Assembly (NCBI GenBank): GCA_026636295.1
Contig: CP089463.1
Span: forward strand, 124,001-188,000
DNA: 64,000 nt
Source: Medakamo hakoo
Lineage: Eukaryota; Chlorophyta; Trebouxiophyceae; Coccomyxaceae
Direction of reading: 5' to 3'
Below are positions 29,056 through 39,048 of this stretch, in pieces (the first letter of the stretch is position 1; each line of letters opens with the position of its first letter). The position numbers were made by a program, and so were the translations under genes. The notes under the pieces were generated by a model that saw nothing but the letters and a program-made list of their open reading frames with translations, did no database searches and was not told the origin of the DNA.

Positions 29056-31170
29056 ATGGCCGCCCGCCATTTGCGCCGCCTGCGCGGCGACGACGGCTTG
29101 GGCCCCCCCGCCCTGGCGCCCGGGAGCGGTGACGACGATGACGACGCGCCTTCTGCGACGTCTTCATCGCCCGCGGCCAATGCTCCGCCGGCCGCGCCGC
29201 CCTTCAACCCATTCGCCCTGTTGGATGAGGGCGGCGGGAGTGGTGGTGGCGACAGCGACACCGCCTCGTCCTCTAGTGGCGGCGGCGGTCGGTCGAAGCG
29301 GGGGACGGGATCGCCCGGACCGCCTCCCCGGCCGCACCCGTCCGCCGCGACCACCACCGCGTCGACCAAGAAAAAGAAAAATAAGAAGAAAGGAGGCGGG
29401 AGTGGCAAAGCCCTGGACGACGTGGACGCCGCCCTGGCTGAGCTGGGGCTGGAAGTTCCGACAACGGCGGCTGGTGGTGAGGAAGAGGAAGGCGGCGGCG
29501 GCGGCGACGGCGGCGGCGGCGCCTCACCACCCTCGCTCCTCGCAGTCGCTCCGCGCGCGCTGCGCGGCGACGACGAGGCCCGCCGCCTGTTTGGGGACGC
29601 GGCCACCAGCCGGGGCGTCATCGGCGCCGGCCACGCCGCGGCCAATGCAGCGCCTGCCGTCGGCGCGGGCGTGCGGCGGCGGGCGGGCGGCGGGCCCGCG
29701 CGCAGCGGCCGCCGCCCGGCCGCCGCCCGGCCGCGCGGGCCGCTCCTGGGCGGCGCGACGCCGCCCGGCCGGTCGCCCTCCGGCGGCCTGACGATGGCCG
29801 CGCTGGGTTCGGGGCCCGGCGGGACGAGCCGGTTCGCCTACACACCGGGACCCCTGTACGAGGCGGGCGCGTCGGCGCTGGCCTCCGCCCAGGCCCTGCA
29901 CGACCCGGCCGAAATTTTTCGCGTCGTCCGCGACTTCCCAGGCCACGCGCCCAGCCTGCTCGTAGCGTCCGACCTGTGCTGCCTGACGGGCCAGCACGAT
30001 GACGCGGATGCGCTGTTGGACGCCGCGGCGGGGGCGTTGGAAGCAGGCTTCCACCCGGCCTTCGCGGACGCGGCGGCGGCCGGGACGGCCCGCCTGGACG
30101 GCGCGGCCCCGGCCAACGCCCCGCTCTTCTCCCTCTTGGCCCGCCGCGCGTCGGCTGCCGGCCGCCGCGGCCTGCCACGCACCGCCTTTGCGACAGCCCT
30201 GCTGCTGCTGGGCTTGGACCCGACCGGCGACCCGACGGGCGCCCGGTGCGCGATTGACTTCTACGCGCTGCGGGCGGGGAGGCACGACTGGGTGGTCCGC
30301 GCGGTCGGCGGCGAGCTGGACACCGCGCCGGGGCTGGAGGACGGCGAGGGCGACGGCGCCGCCGCCACCGCGTCCCTGGCCTCCATGCCGAACTGGGCCT
30401 TCTCGGCCGGCCTGGCCGCCCTGCGTCTGGCGGGCGACGACGCGGCGGCGCAACGCGCGGCGGCGGCCCGCCTGACCAAGGCGGCGCTCACGCACCCGGC
30501 CGCCGTCCTCGCCCTCGCCGCCCGCCTGCCCACCCACCCGGCCCTGGACGCTGCGCTCGCCCGCCCACCCTTCACAGACGCGGCAGCAGCCGGCTCCACG
30601 GGCTCCGCCTCCCTGGACCGCCTCGTCGCCATTTTCGCGGAGCGGTCGTGGAAGGTGTGGAAGGCGCGCGACGCGCACGACGCGCTCGCCGCGGCTGCGC
30701 GCGAGGCCGCCGACACGGCCGCGTCCTCACCCCTCGCCGCCAAGGCCTGGGCGGTGGCACGCACCGCCGCCTGGCCTCCGGGCACGCCGGACGCCTACGC
30801 CCACCTCCGGGTGTCGGAATTTTCGGACGAGGCTGCCGCGATCCCGGCGGACGAGCTGGCCGCGCTGCAAGCCGACGGCCGGCTGGGCGGCGGCGCGGGG
30901 CCCGGGCGCGGACGCGGCGGCGACGGCGGCGGTGGTGGTGGCGGCGGCGCTCTGCCAGCTGCCGCCCAGGCGGCCGGTGGAGCCGGCGGCGCGGACGTGG
31001 ACGCGCTGCTCGCGCGCTTGGGACCCGTTCGTGCGTTGTTGGGCGCGCTCGCGCCGTGGAACGACTGGGCCGCTGAAGGCGGTGGAGCTGAAGGAGGGGA
31101 GGAGGGAACCGACGGCGAAGACAGCGAGTGGGAGGCCGTCCCCGACGCGGTCGCGCGCGGCGACGTGTGA
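29056..31170 (+). CDS. TCF25: TCF25/RQC1 family protein
   Basis: A single-exon gene of 704 residues; ATG at 29056. RQC1 in yeast is part of the ribosome quality-control complex that ubiquitinates stalled nascent chains; the animal homologue is TCF25/NULP1. Features: 'MAARHLRRLRGDD' start, a 'NPFALLDEGG' motif, a basic 'KKKKNKKKGGG' patch (about 105), a long Gly/Ala/Arg disordered region, then the conserved domain: 'DPAEIFRVVRDFPGHAPSLL', 'FSLLARRASAAGRRGLPRTA', 'ALLLLGLDPTGDPTGARCAI' and 'FYALRAGRHDWVVRAV', matching the family's 'R..RRG..RTALE..K.LL.LDP..DP' core (about 330-420). The C-terminus is acidic (GEEGTDGEDSEWEAVPD). A 3' UTR with CT repeats follows. Confidence 0.92.
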   Translation: MAARHLRRLRGDDGLGPPALAPGSGDDDDDAPSATSSSPAANAPPAAPPFNPFALLDEGGGSGGGDSDTASSSSGGGGRSKRGTGSPGPPPRPHPSAATTTASTKKKKNKKKGGGSGKALDDVDAALAELGLEVPTTAAGGEEEEGGGGGDGGGGASPPSLLAVAPRALRGDDEARRLFGDAATSRGVIGAGHAAANAAPAVGAGVRRRAGGGPARSGRRPAAARPRGPLLGGATPPGRSPSGGLTMAALGSGPGGTSRFAYTPGPLYEAGASALASAQALHDPAEIFRVVRDFPGHAPSLLVASDLCCLTGQHDDADALLDAAAGALEAGFHPAFADAAAAGTARLDGAAPANAPLFSLLARRASAAGRRGLPRTAFATALLLLGLDPTGDPTGARCAIDFYALRAGRHDWVVRAVGGELDTAPGLEDGEGDGAAATASLASMPNWAFSAGLAALRLAGDDAAAQRAAAARLTKAALTHPAAVLALAARLPTHPALDAALARPPFTDAAAAGSTGSASLDRLVAIFAERSWKVWKARDAHDALAAAAREAADTAASSPLAAKAWAVARTAAWPPGTPDAYAHLRVSEFSDEAAAIPADELAALQADGRLGGGAGPGRGRGGDGGGGGGGGALPAAAQAAGGAGGADVDALLARLGPVRALLGALAPWNDWAAEGGGAEGGEEGTDGEDSEWEAVPDAVARGDV

Positions 31171-31207
31171 AGAAGACATGAAAAAAAACGACAAAAAAAA
31201 ATCACAG

Positions 31208-31336
<129 letters not shown>

Positions 31337-31404
31337 ATCGAGAGAGAGAGGGATGACCTTAGGGACGACCGAGAGGGATGACCACGTCATCATCAACCCG
31401 TCTC

Positions 31405-33342
31405 TCACGCCTGCAACGCGGCCGCCACCCCACCCAACCAGGCCGCGACCGCGACCGCGCCCGGGTCGGGCTCGCCTTTCACGGCGGCGGCCGGCACGTA
31501 CGCGGCCCGCCCGGCGCCGCCGGCCATGCCAGCCGTCGCGGCCGCGCCTTCCGCCGCGGCCGCCGCGACCGCCGCTGCCGCAGCGCCACCGCCCTCGCCC
31601 GCCCTGGCCGCGGCAGCCGCAGCGGCAGGGAGCAGGGCGTCGAGCATCGTCCGGTCGCCCGGGTTGGCGCCGGCGTGGACGGCCACCGCGTCCGCGCCCG
31701 CGGCCAGCGCGGCCGCCCAGTCGGCCGGGCGCGCGCCACTCCACCCGTCCGGCAGCTTGCCGCCCGCGCCCGCCAGGAACAGGGCGTACAGCCCGCCGGA
31801 CGTGCCGCCCATGCCTGTGAGAGAGGACGCCAACGACGCGGCCGCGGCTCTCGGGTTCGCCAGGTCGAGTTTCCCGGCCGCGAGCGCGGCGTCCACAGCC
31901 GCCGCGCCGCCCGCGAGCGTCGCGCCGCAGTCGCCGTCGCCCGCGCGCGCGTCCAGCGCGTCCAGGCGAGACTCCACCGCCCGAACAGCGGCGGTGGCGG
32001 CTTTCAAAGCGGTCGTGAAAGTGTGCACAGCCGGCGTGTCGGGCGGCGGGCGTGGGGTGGTCGCCGGCGGCGCGGCCGCGGGCGGGAGGGGCAACGGCTG
32101 CGAGGCGCGGACGGCCGCGGGCGAGGCCGGCCAAGGCGCGGCCACGTCGACGGCCGCGTCCACCAACGGCAGCAGGCCGTCGTCCAACAACATCAGGCTG
32201 ATGGAAAAGCCGCGCATGTCCAGGGAGGAGGCGTACGTCCCCGAAAACAGGCGGGCCACGTCCAGCCCCGCGGCGCGCAGGGCCGCGAGCGCGGACGCGG
32301 CGACGCAGCCCGTCTCCAGGACGGTCAAGCCGCCCAGGTTGTTGACCAAGCATGCCACCACGGGTGGGCAACGCGGCCCGCCCGGGCGCCGCGACGCACG
32401 GAGCGCGGCCGCGACGGGCCCCCGGTCGAGCAGCGCGTCCAGCACGGCGGCCACGACGCCGGCCACGCCGGCCGCGGGCACGGGCAGCACGGCCGCGCCC
32501 GGCTCGCCGTGCAGGCCCATCCCCAGCTCCATGGTCCCCGCCGCCAAGCGGTCGGACGGCGGCGGGTGGCCGGGCAGCGCGCAGGGCGAGGTCGCGACGC
32601 CCATGGACGCGACGCTGGCCGCCGCGGCCTGAGCGGCCGCCGTCACGCCCGCCAGGTCCAGGCCCGACGCCGCCGCCGCGCCCGCGGCCTTCAGCACCAG
32701 CATGTTGCCGGCGATGCCCCTCGCCCCCGCCCGGGCGCGCGCGTACGCCGGGTCGGCAGGGTCGTCGCCCGAGCCGGGCGGGAGGAGGGCGACGTCGTCG
32801 GCCATGACGACCACCTGCACGGGCACGCCCTCCGCCCGCGCCGCTTCCGCGGCCGCGCCGAATTGCAGGCGGTCGCCCGTGTAGTTCATGACCAGCAGCA
32901 AGCACCCCCTTTCCTTGGACGACACGGCGTGGATGGCGGCCTTGACGGCCAGGGCGGGCGGGGAGGCGAACGTGGGGCCGGCCACGGCCGCGGCCAACAG
33001 GCCGGGCCCCGTGAAGCCGGCGGCGAAGGGCTCGTGGCCGGAGCCACCGCCGCAGATGACGGAGACGTGGGTGGCTGGGTTGTGGGACGTGTTGATCACG
33101 ACTTTGATCTGCGTGTTTTGTGGTGGTGAGATGATGGCCGGGGCGGAGACACGCGAGGGATGTGAGGGGTGGAAGGTTCGCCCGACCAACTGAGCGGGCA
33201 TTGTCGTCCGCTTCTCTTTCGCGGCACGCACATCTGGCCACCCATCCAATCGCGCCAGGTGCGGCGACGACTGGACTAGAGCATCGATGGCAGAGTCAGG
33301 CGCGGCCGCCGCGGACGAGGGGTAAAATTGAGTGAGCGTCAT
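31405..33342 (-). CDS. DAK: Dihydroxyacetone kinase / triokinase (DAK1+DAK2 domains; two exons)
   Basis: Exon 1 is 33342-33232 and exon 2 is 33108-31405 (donor GTGCGT, acceptor CAG, phase 0), 604 residues. The enzyme phosphorylates dihydroxyacetone or glyceraldehyde with ATP; some homologues also cyclise FAD to FMN. The DAK1 domain shows 'VSVICGGGSGHEPFAAGFTG', 'LLVMNYTGDRLQFGAAAEAA' and 'ELGMGLHGEPGAAVLP' with the His (about 235) that binds substrate covalently. After a Pro-rich linker the DAK2 domain shows 'DALDARAGDGDCGATLAGGA', 'GMGGTSGGLYALFL' and 'HAGANPGDRTMLDALLPA'. The protein starts MTLTQFYPSS with no transit peptide, so it is predicted to be cytosolic. The stop is 68 bp from the CT tract. 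Confidence 0.95.
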   Translation of the reverse strand: MTLTQFYPSSAAAAPDSAIDALVQSSPHLARLDGWPDVRAAKEKRTTMPAQLVGRTFHPSHPSRVSAPAIISPPQNTQIKVVINTSHNPATHVSVICGGGSGHEPFAAGFTGPGLLAAAVAGPTFASPPALAVKAAIHAVSSKERGCLLLVMNYTGDRLQFGAAAEAARAEGVPVQVVVMADDVALLPPGSGDDPADPAYARARAGARGIAGNMLVLKAAGAAAASGLDLAGVTAAAQAAAASVASMGVATSPCALPGHPPPSDRLAAGTMELGMGLHGEPGAAVLPVPAAGVAGVVAAVLDALLDRGPVAAALRASRRPGGPRCPPVVACLVNNLGGLTVLETGCVAASALAALRAAGLDVARLFSGTYASSLDMRGFSISLMLLDDGLLPLVDAAVDVAAPWPASPAAVRASQPLPLPPAAAPPATTPRPPPDTPAVHTFTTALKAATAAVRAVESRLDALDARAGDGDCGATLAGGAAAVDAALAAGKLDLANPRAAAASLASSLTGMGGTSGGLYALFLAGAGGKLPDGWSGARPADWAAALAAGADAVAVHAGANPGDRTMLDALLPAAAAAAARAGEGGGAAAAAVAAAAAEGAAATAGMAGGAGRAAYVPAAAVKGEPDPGAVAVAAWLGGVAAALQA

Positions 33343-33403
33343 GCCTGCCGAAAAAAAAAACTCGTTTCTGGCTCGGGGTGTCGAGCTCGACCCCTTTCCA
33401 CAC

Positions 33404-34631
33404 TCACTCCTCTGACGCCCGCTCCCCCGCCTCCCCTGGGCCACGCTTGCAGTACGCCCGCCCATCCGCCTCCCCCAACCTCAGCCCCCGCTTGGCCTTG
33501 TCACGCGCAAACGCCGCGTACCCGCTGCCCATGCGCTGCGCGTACAGCGGCAGCTCTTTCCGCACGACGGGCCGGGCCAGGGCGTCTGGCATGCCGTAAC
33601 CCTCCCGGCGCACCATGATGGTTTCCGTCGCGGGCGCTTGGGCGCCCGCTTGCGCGCCGCCAGGCACCCAGGCAGACACGGCGGCCGCGGCGGCCGCGCC
33701 CGGGTGGCCGGGGTCGCCCGGCGCGAGGGTGACCGAGCGCCAGGCACTCCACATCGCCGGAATCCGCACCGCCCCCGGCGTCAGCGGCTGCGGCGCGGCT
33801 GGGTGGCTCTCCTGCCCGACCATCACAGCCCCGACGGACCCGTCGCCTTCCGCCCACGCCCGCCGCGCCAGCACGTACTCCCGCGGTCCCAGCAGCGGGA
33901 CTTTGAATTTGCGCGTCCACACGACGACCTGCGCGCGGGGGTGGAAAGACGGCGGCGGCCCTGCCTTCCCGCCCTCCAGCAACGCGTGACCCGCCAGCAG
34001 CGTGTCCCAGGTCGATCGGTGCCCGTCATCCAAGAAAAAATCCGTCGCCTCTTCCACGGTGCACCCGGCCTGGACGCCACGCATTTTGTACTCCGTCCCG
34101 CCCGGGCCGGGGCCGCCCGGCCGCCTCCACGCGGAAAAGGTCAGGCCATGGCCGGCGTCCAGGCCTTCAAAGAGCGGCTCCCAGGGCCGGGCCGGGTCGT
34201 CGGCCGCGGGGTCGAGGGTCAGGGACGGTCGGACGCGGGCGTACAGGGGCGCGGTGTCGTACCTGTCGCGCGCGTGTGTGGGGCGGGTGGAGGTGAGCGT
34301 GGGAGGCTGCGTGTGCGCGGCGACCGAGCGCGCGCGCGCCTGGCATCTCGCCTAGTGGGGGCGCCCTTCTGGAGCCGCCATGCCTCCCCTTATCAAAACA
34401 GCCAGTCAGGCTCAGGCTTGTGCATGTTGCACACCCGTTGCGGTTCAAGGCAAGCTCGAGTAAGGCCGCACCATGCACGCGCACGGCGCTCCGAACTTGC
34501 GGCCGACGCCCATTAGTTGTCGGCTAGCGCGCCGAAAAACGAAAGAAAGCGACGCGCCGCCACCCTGGGAACCTCATCCCCGGCACGCACCACTCAAAGT
34601 CAGCGGCCGGCTGGCCATGTACAACAGCCAT
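33404..34631 (-). CDS. START-domain (StAR-related lipid transfer) protein, two exons
   Basis: Exon 1 is 34631-34591 (MAVVHGQPAADFE plus two bases) and exon 2 is 34262-33404. The donor is GTGCGT and the acceptor ACAG, phase 2, with the split codon giving Trp; 299 residues. The domain order fits START: 'LTFSAWRRPGGPGPGGTEYK' and 'MRGVQAGCTVEEATDFFLDD' early, 'HRSTWDTLLAGHALLE' (as 'R..WD'), then 'VVVWTRKFKVPLLGPREYVL' and 'ARRAWAEGDG' (as 'PF.....RD.V..R'), and a C-terminal helix around 'VRKELPLYAQRMG'. Such proteins carry a lipid in a hydrophobic cavity. No transit peptide or membrane segment is evident. It is close to land-plant proteins with a lone START domain; the ligand is unknown. Confidence 0.85.
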
Positions 34632-34774
34632 GGCGTGGTGGGCAAGCGCTTCGCTTTACCAGGTAAAGAACTTTACAAGGGGGCGACGGGCAGCCGACGT
34701 AAGAACAAAGAGTGGCCACGTGCAGGCCTGCGCGTCTCGCGCCCCCACCCCACCCACCGCCTCTCTCCCCTCCT

Positions 34775-36283
34775 TCAACCCTGCCGCCGCCCGCTCGCCA
34801 CGGCCGTCGCCGGCGCGGGCGCGCCGACCGGGCCGGGCGGCCCACCCCATGGCAGCCGGCCACCACCCCCACGCACAAACGCAAGCCAGGCGAGCACCAG
34901 CCCGGCCAGCACCGCGAGCACCGCCCTCGCCGCCGCCGCGCGCGCGCGCCGCGCCAGCACCCGCCGCGCCGCGTGCGCTCGCACGGCCCGCCGGTACTGC
35001 CGGTCCCGCACGACCGCCACGGCGGGCGCCCACCCCTTGCCTTCCACGTACGCACGGGCAGCGCACCCGACGCGGGCGCGCAGGTCCGGGTCGGACACGA
35101 GCCTCGCCGCGGTGTCCGCCCACGCGGCCGGGTCGTGCGGCGGCAGCAGAAAGCCGACCTCGCCTGGGCGCGTCACGATGTCGACCAGGCCGCCGGCGTC
35201 CGCGCACAGCGCGGGCAGGCCGGACGCCATGGCTTCCAGGGCGACGAAGCCCAGCGTCTCGGTCGGCGACGGCATGGCAAACACGTCGGCCGACGCGTAC
35301 GCGGCGCTCAGGTCGGCGCCCCGCAGCATGCCCGTGAACACGGTGCGCGTCCCCGCGTAGTGCGCTTCCAGCTCGGGGCGGGCGGGGCCGTCGCCCACAA
35401 AGGCCAGGCGGGCGTGGGGTGGGAGGCGGGCCAGGACGTCGCGCAGCATGAACAGGTTTTTCTCTGCGCGGGTGTGTGTCGTGGGGAGGGGGGGGGGGGG
35501 GGGGGGGGGGGGAGGAGGGGGGTATGGAACAAGTGAGCGTGTGAGGACACACGACGGAGCGGGGGCGCGAGCACCACCCACCACCCCGCCCCGCCCCGCC
35601 CCACTCCCCCACGCCCTCCATCCAGCCGCGCACCATTGCCGAGCCGGCCCACGTACGCCAGCACGACGGCCTCCTCCGCTGCATCACTCCCTTCCGCTTC
35701 CCCCGCCAGGCGCGCGTGCCAGGCGCGGGACCGGTGCTTGGGGTTGAACGTCTCCGTGTCGACGGCCTGGGGCCAGACCTCGATGCGGCGGGCCTTGCAC
35801 CCCTGGGCCGCCAGCTCCGCCTTCATCGACCCGCTGGGGACGAGGGTCAGGTCGGCGGCGCCCACGGCCGCCCTGATGAGCGACCACATGGGACGCACCA
35901 GCCCGCGCCACGTGTATTGCGGGATGTATGCGGGGATGTGGGTGTGGTACGACACGACGAGCGGGACGTCCAGCACCCGCGCCCAGAAAATGGCGGCGTA
36001 CACCAGGACGCCGGGGGCGGACGCGTGGATCAGGGTGGGCCGCTTCGTCAGCATGGTCCAGGCCAGGCGCGGGGACAGGCCGGGCGAGAGGAGGAGGGTG
36101 GGCGACCGGTAAAAAGGCAGGGGCGCGCCCCAGACGGGGACGACGGCCGCGCCGTGGAAGGTGTCGGGCGGCGCCACGCACGGCGTGACGACGGTGACGC
36201 CGTCGCCCAGGGCCCTCAGCCCGGCAATCAGCGTGGAGAAGCGGACTTGCATGCCGGAGATGTGGGAGAAGGGCGAGGGTTCT

Positions 36284-36315
<32 letters not shown>

Positions 36316-36697
36316 CGGGCGGACGGTGTGTGGGCGGGGGTGGGAGCGGGGAGAGTGTGGAGGGCGGTTGGCCGGGCGGAGCATCTCTCTCAACCAGCCT
36401 CCCCTGCTTGTCGGAGAGAGAGCACGCACACAACGCACCGACGAAGATGCAAATGTTTTCCAAGGGCGCCTCACTCGCGACGACGGCCTTGTCGGCCACT
36501 GCTCCGTCCGCCGTGGCGGGTGGAGCCAGCGGCGCCGCGGCCGCCCGGAGGGTGAAGGACGCCCGGCTGGAGTGCCGGCGCGAGTGGCCAGAGGCGCGGC
36601 CGCGCGCCGCCGACGCCGACGGCGCACTCGCCGAGGCAGAAAACGGGCCGACCGCCCTGACGGCGGCCAGCGGCAGCAAGGCGGTAGAGTGCGGCAT
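34775..36697 (-). CDS. SQD2: Sulfoquinovosyltransferase SQD2 (plastid sulfolipid synthase; three exons)
   Basis: Exons 36697-36439, 36281-35634 and 35463-34775 (donors GTGCGT and GTGCGC, phases 1 and 1) give 531 residues. SQD2 joins UDP-sulfoquinovose and diacylglycerol to make the thylakoid lipid SQDG. A plastid transit peptide (about 70 residues, Ala/Ser/Arg-rich) precedes 'FVEPSPFSHISGMQ', restored exactly by splicing. The GT-B core has 'LIHASAPGVLVYAAIFWARV', 'VSYHTHIPAYIPQYTWRGLV', 'ADLTLVPSGSMKAELAAQG', 'FNPKHRSRAWHARLAG', 'LAFVGDGPARPELEAHYAG' and 'MPSPTETLGFVALEAMASGL'. The C-terminus carries a hydrophobic helix (AVLAVLAGLVLAWLAFV) after an Arg/Ala-rich stretch, a possible membrane anchor. 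Both introns contain long C tracts next to the 3' splice site. Confidence 0.96.
35488..35512. repeat. G25 homopolymer (C25 on the sense strand) in SQD2 intron 2
   Basis: Twenty-five G on the plus strand between the donor at 35633 and the acceptor before 35463. On the sense strand it reads as a poly-C tract about 25 nt upstream of the AG. Confidence 0.9.
36284..36315. repeat. G32 homopolymer (C32 on the sense strand) directly at the 3' splice site of SQD2 intron 1
   Basis: Thirty-two consecutive G on the plus strand. On the sense strand the C run is followed immediately by AG and exon 2 at 36281. Confidence 0.9.
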
Positions 36698-37040
36698 GGT
36701 GGCCTGTCGTGTAGACCGCATTGCCGGTGAGCGCGGCCGCATGGTGGCGCGGCGCGGGTTTTTGTGTGCGTCGTGTTTGTGCAGCAAATTGGGAGTGCGG
36801 GGCGCCCCTCTCTCCAGCCGCGACCTCCACCGCCACCCTCGCCCTCTCCCTTCTCGCGCGCGCTCATTCCAGCTTCTGCCCACCGCGTGCGCGTTGCGAG
36901 TCCTGGCAGTTTGAGGGACCTGCCACACTCGGCTGCCGTGCGGGGTGGCGTCGCGCGTCTCGGAAAAGCGCACCTTTTTGCGTCTGTCGGAAAAAAATGG
37001 AGAATGAAGGGAGGAATGATTTCGGAATCGTTTTTTTCTC
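36698..37040. other. Intergenic gap, 343 bp
   Basis: Upstream region of SQD2 and 3' flank of the exonuclease gene, both on the minus strand. Less GC-rich near 36970-37045. No gene or repeat seen. Confidence 0.55.
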
Positions 37041-38913
37041 TCAACCACCACCCCGCCCCCGTGCCTGCTGCTCCCGCGCTTTGCGCGCCGCCAGTTCCGC
37101 GCCCGTCATGACGCCGCTCGGCAGGCCTCCAGGCACCGCGTCGGCAGACCCGCTGGCCGCCCGCCCCACCGCCGCCGCCGCGTCCGCCGACGTCCACAAG
37201 GCTTCCAGCCGCGCGGCCGCGCCCGCCAAGTCCAGCTCCGCCAGGGCCGCGCGCGCCGCGTCGCGGGCGGGCCCCGGCGCGGGCGGGCCCCAGGCCAGGT
37301 CCGCCCAGGGCAGGCGCGCGGGCGGGATGTCCAGGGCCGTGTTGATGGTGACCAGGCGCTTGGCCAGGGCGGCCTGGGCGCGGCCCTCTGGCGACGACAG
37401 CGCGGCGCGCAGCGACGGCCGGGCCACCCCGCCCGCCGCGGCCAGCACGCCCTCCACGCTGCCGTGCTCCCTGACGAGGCGCGTCGCCCAGACGGGGCCC
37501 ACGCCGGGGACGCCGGGCACGTTGTCGGAGGGGTCCCCCTGCAGCGCCTTGACGTCGACGGCCTGGGGCGGGCTGAGGCCGTGGTCGGCCTCGTAGTCGG
37601 CCGCGGTGTAGGGCACCAGGCCCGCCACCGTCAGCGCCGTCGCCGCGGCGCCGCCCCCCTTGCCCTTCCCGCCTCCGGGACTCGGTGGCCTCAGCAGTTG
37701 GACGCCCGGGCGCAGCAGCTGGTAAAAGTCGCGGTCGGGCGAGACGATGGCGACGGCGGCGCCCGCGGCCGCGCCGCGCGCGGCCAGCGTGCCTATCAGG
37801 TCGTCCGCCTCGACGCCGGGCGCCGCCAAGTCCGCGATGCCCAGCGCCCTCAGCAAGTGGCGGATGCGGGGGCCGGCAGCCGCGACGCCCGGCGGCGTGG
37901 GCGGGCGCTGGCCTTTGTACTCCGGGAAGAGGGCGTGCCTGTTTTTTTTTTTTGCGTTTTTTTTGGGTGGACACGCCGAACCAGTAAGAGTTCCGAGAGA
38001 GGCGCGTGGAGAAAGACAGGGTGGGACGACGCCTCCGCCCCCTCCCTCCCTCCCTCCCACACACACCTGAACGTCTTGCCGGGCACGTCAAAGGCGACGG
38101 CGATGTGGGTGGGTGGGGGCGTGACTTCCAGGAGGCGGATGAGCGTCTGTTTTTTGTGCGGGAGTGAGTGTGGGGGGGGAGGGAGAATGTTGGTTTTTCT
38201 TCTCTGGGCGCGCTCTCCCTTTCCCGACCGCCCGCCCCAAGGACGCACGTTCACAAAGCCCACAGCAATCGTGGTGTCCTCGCCCGCAGCACTCGTCAGC
38301 GTGGCACCCGATGCCGCAAAGGCGTAGTGGGCCCGGTAGATGAGGGCGGTGCCGTCGATGAGGAAGATGCTGGAGTGGGTGGTGGGTGGTGGGTGGGATG
38401 GGATGGGATGGGGAGAGGGCGGGAAGCTCGGCGGGCGGGGGCACCGATTTTGTTTGTCTAGCGCCCGACGAATTCGTCGTCCTTCTTTCTCAGCACTCAC
38501 CGTTTCCCGCGCATGTCCTCCTCGCCAGGGTGTGGACCTGGAGTGCTTGCTGCCGCAGCTGCAGCAGCGGCGACGGAAGAGGCGGCGGCGTGTTGCTGGT
38601 GGTGCAAGGCCGGGCCCACACCGCCACCGCCTCGCCGCGCGGCTGTGAGCGCGCCCGGGCCCAACGGCGGCGGCGGGTGCAGGAATGGGGTGTTCCCGCC
38701 ATCCGGAGCAGTCGGACGACCCCCGCTGCCCGTCCATGAAGACGTGGTCGCCGGCTGGGGGACGGGGCCTGGCGTCGCGGCCGAGAGAGGAGGGTGATGG
38801 CGGCGGGCGCGCGAGGTCGCCCGGCCGCGGAGTGGCAGCGGCACCGCCCGCATGGTGTGGGCCGGTGAATCGAGCAACAGGACGCGCAGCAGGTCGGACG
38901 CCGCCCGGCGCAT
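37041..38913 (-). CDS. Organellar-type 5'-3' exonuclease (PolI exonuclease domain, stand-alone; four exons)
   Basis: Exons 38913-38501, 38369-38249, 38146-38067 and 37938-37041 join (phases 2, 0, 2; donors GTGAGT, GTGCGT, GTGTGT) to 503 residues. The core is the 5'-3' exonuclease/FEN fold of bacterial DNA polymerase I: 'RIFLIDGTALIYRAHYAF' (metal Asp), 'AVAFDVPGKTFRHALFPEYK' and 'GQRPPTPPG', 'APGVEADDLIGTLA' (Glu-Asp-Asp), 'AIVSPDRDFYQLL' (Asp pair) and 'VDVKALQGDPSDNVPGVPGV' plus 'GPVWATRLV' (helix-hairpin-helix). All acidic ligands are present and no polymerase domain follows. About 130 N-terminal residues rich in Ala, Arg, Pro and Ser look like a mitochondrial or plastid transit peptide. 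Plant OEX1/OEX2 have this layout and may remove RNA primers in organelles. Confidence 0.92.
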
Positions 38914-39048
38914 AGGCCAGCCCCGGGGGCGGTGGGCGGCGGAGTTTTTCGCACGGAGAGTGAGAAAAAAAGACAACGCGAGTCTCTTGTCTGCGCCGAC
39001 ACAAAAGCATGCGCGGCCGCGTCGTTGAGCCGACAAAAGAAAAACGCG

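Noticed and set aside
34430-34460. tRNA-like B-box (cggttcaagg)
   Set aside because: The T-loop consensus fails after TTCAA, and no A-box or cloverleaf can be formed around it.
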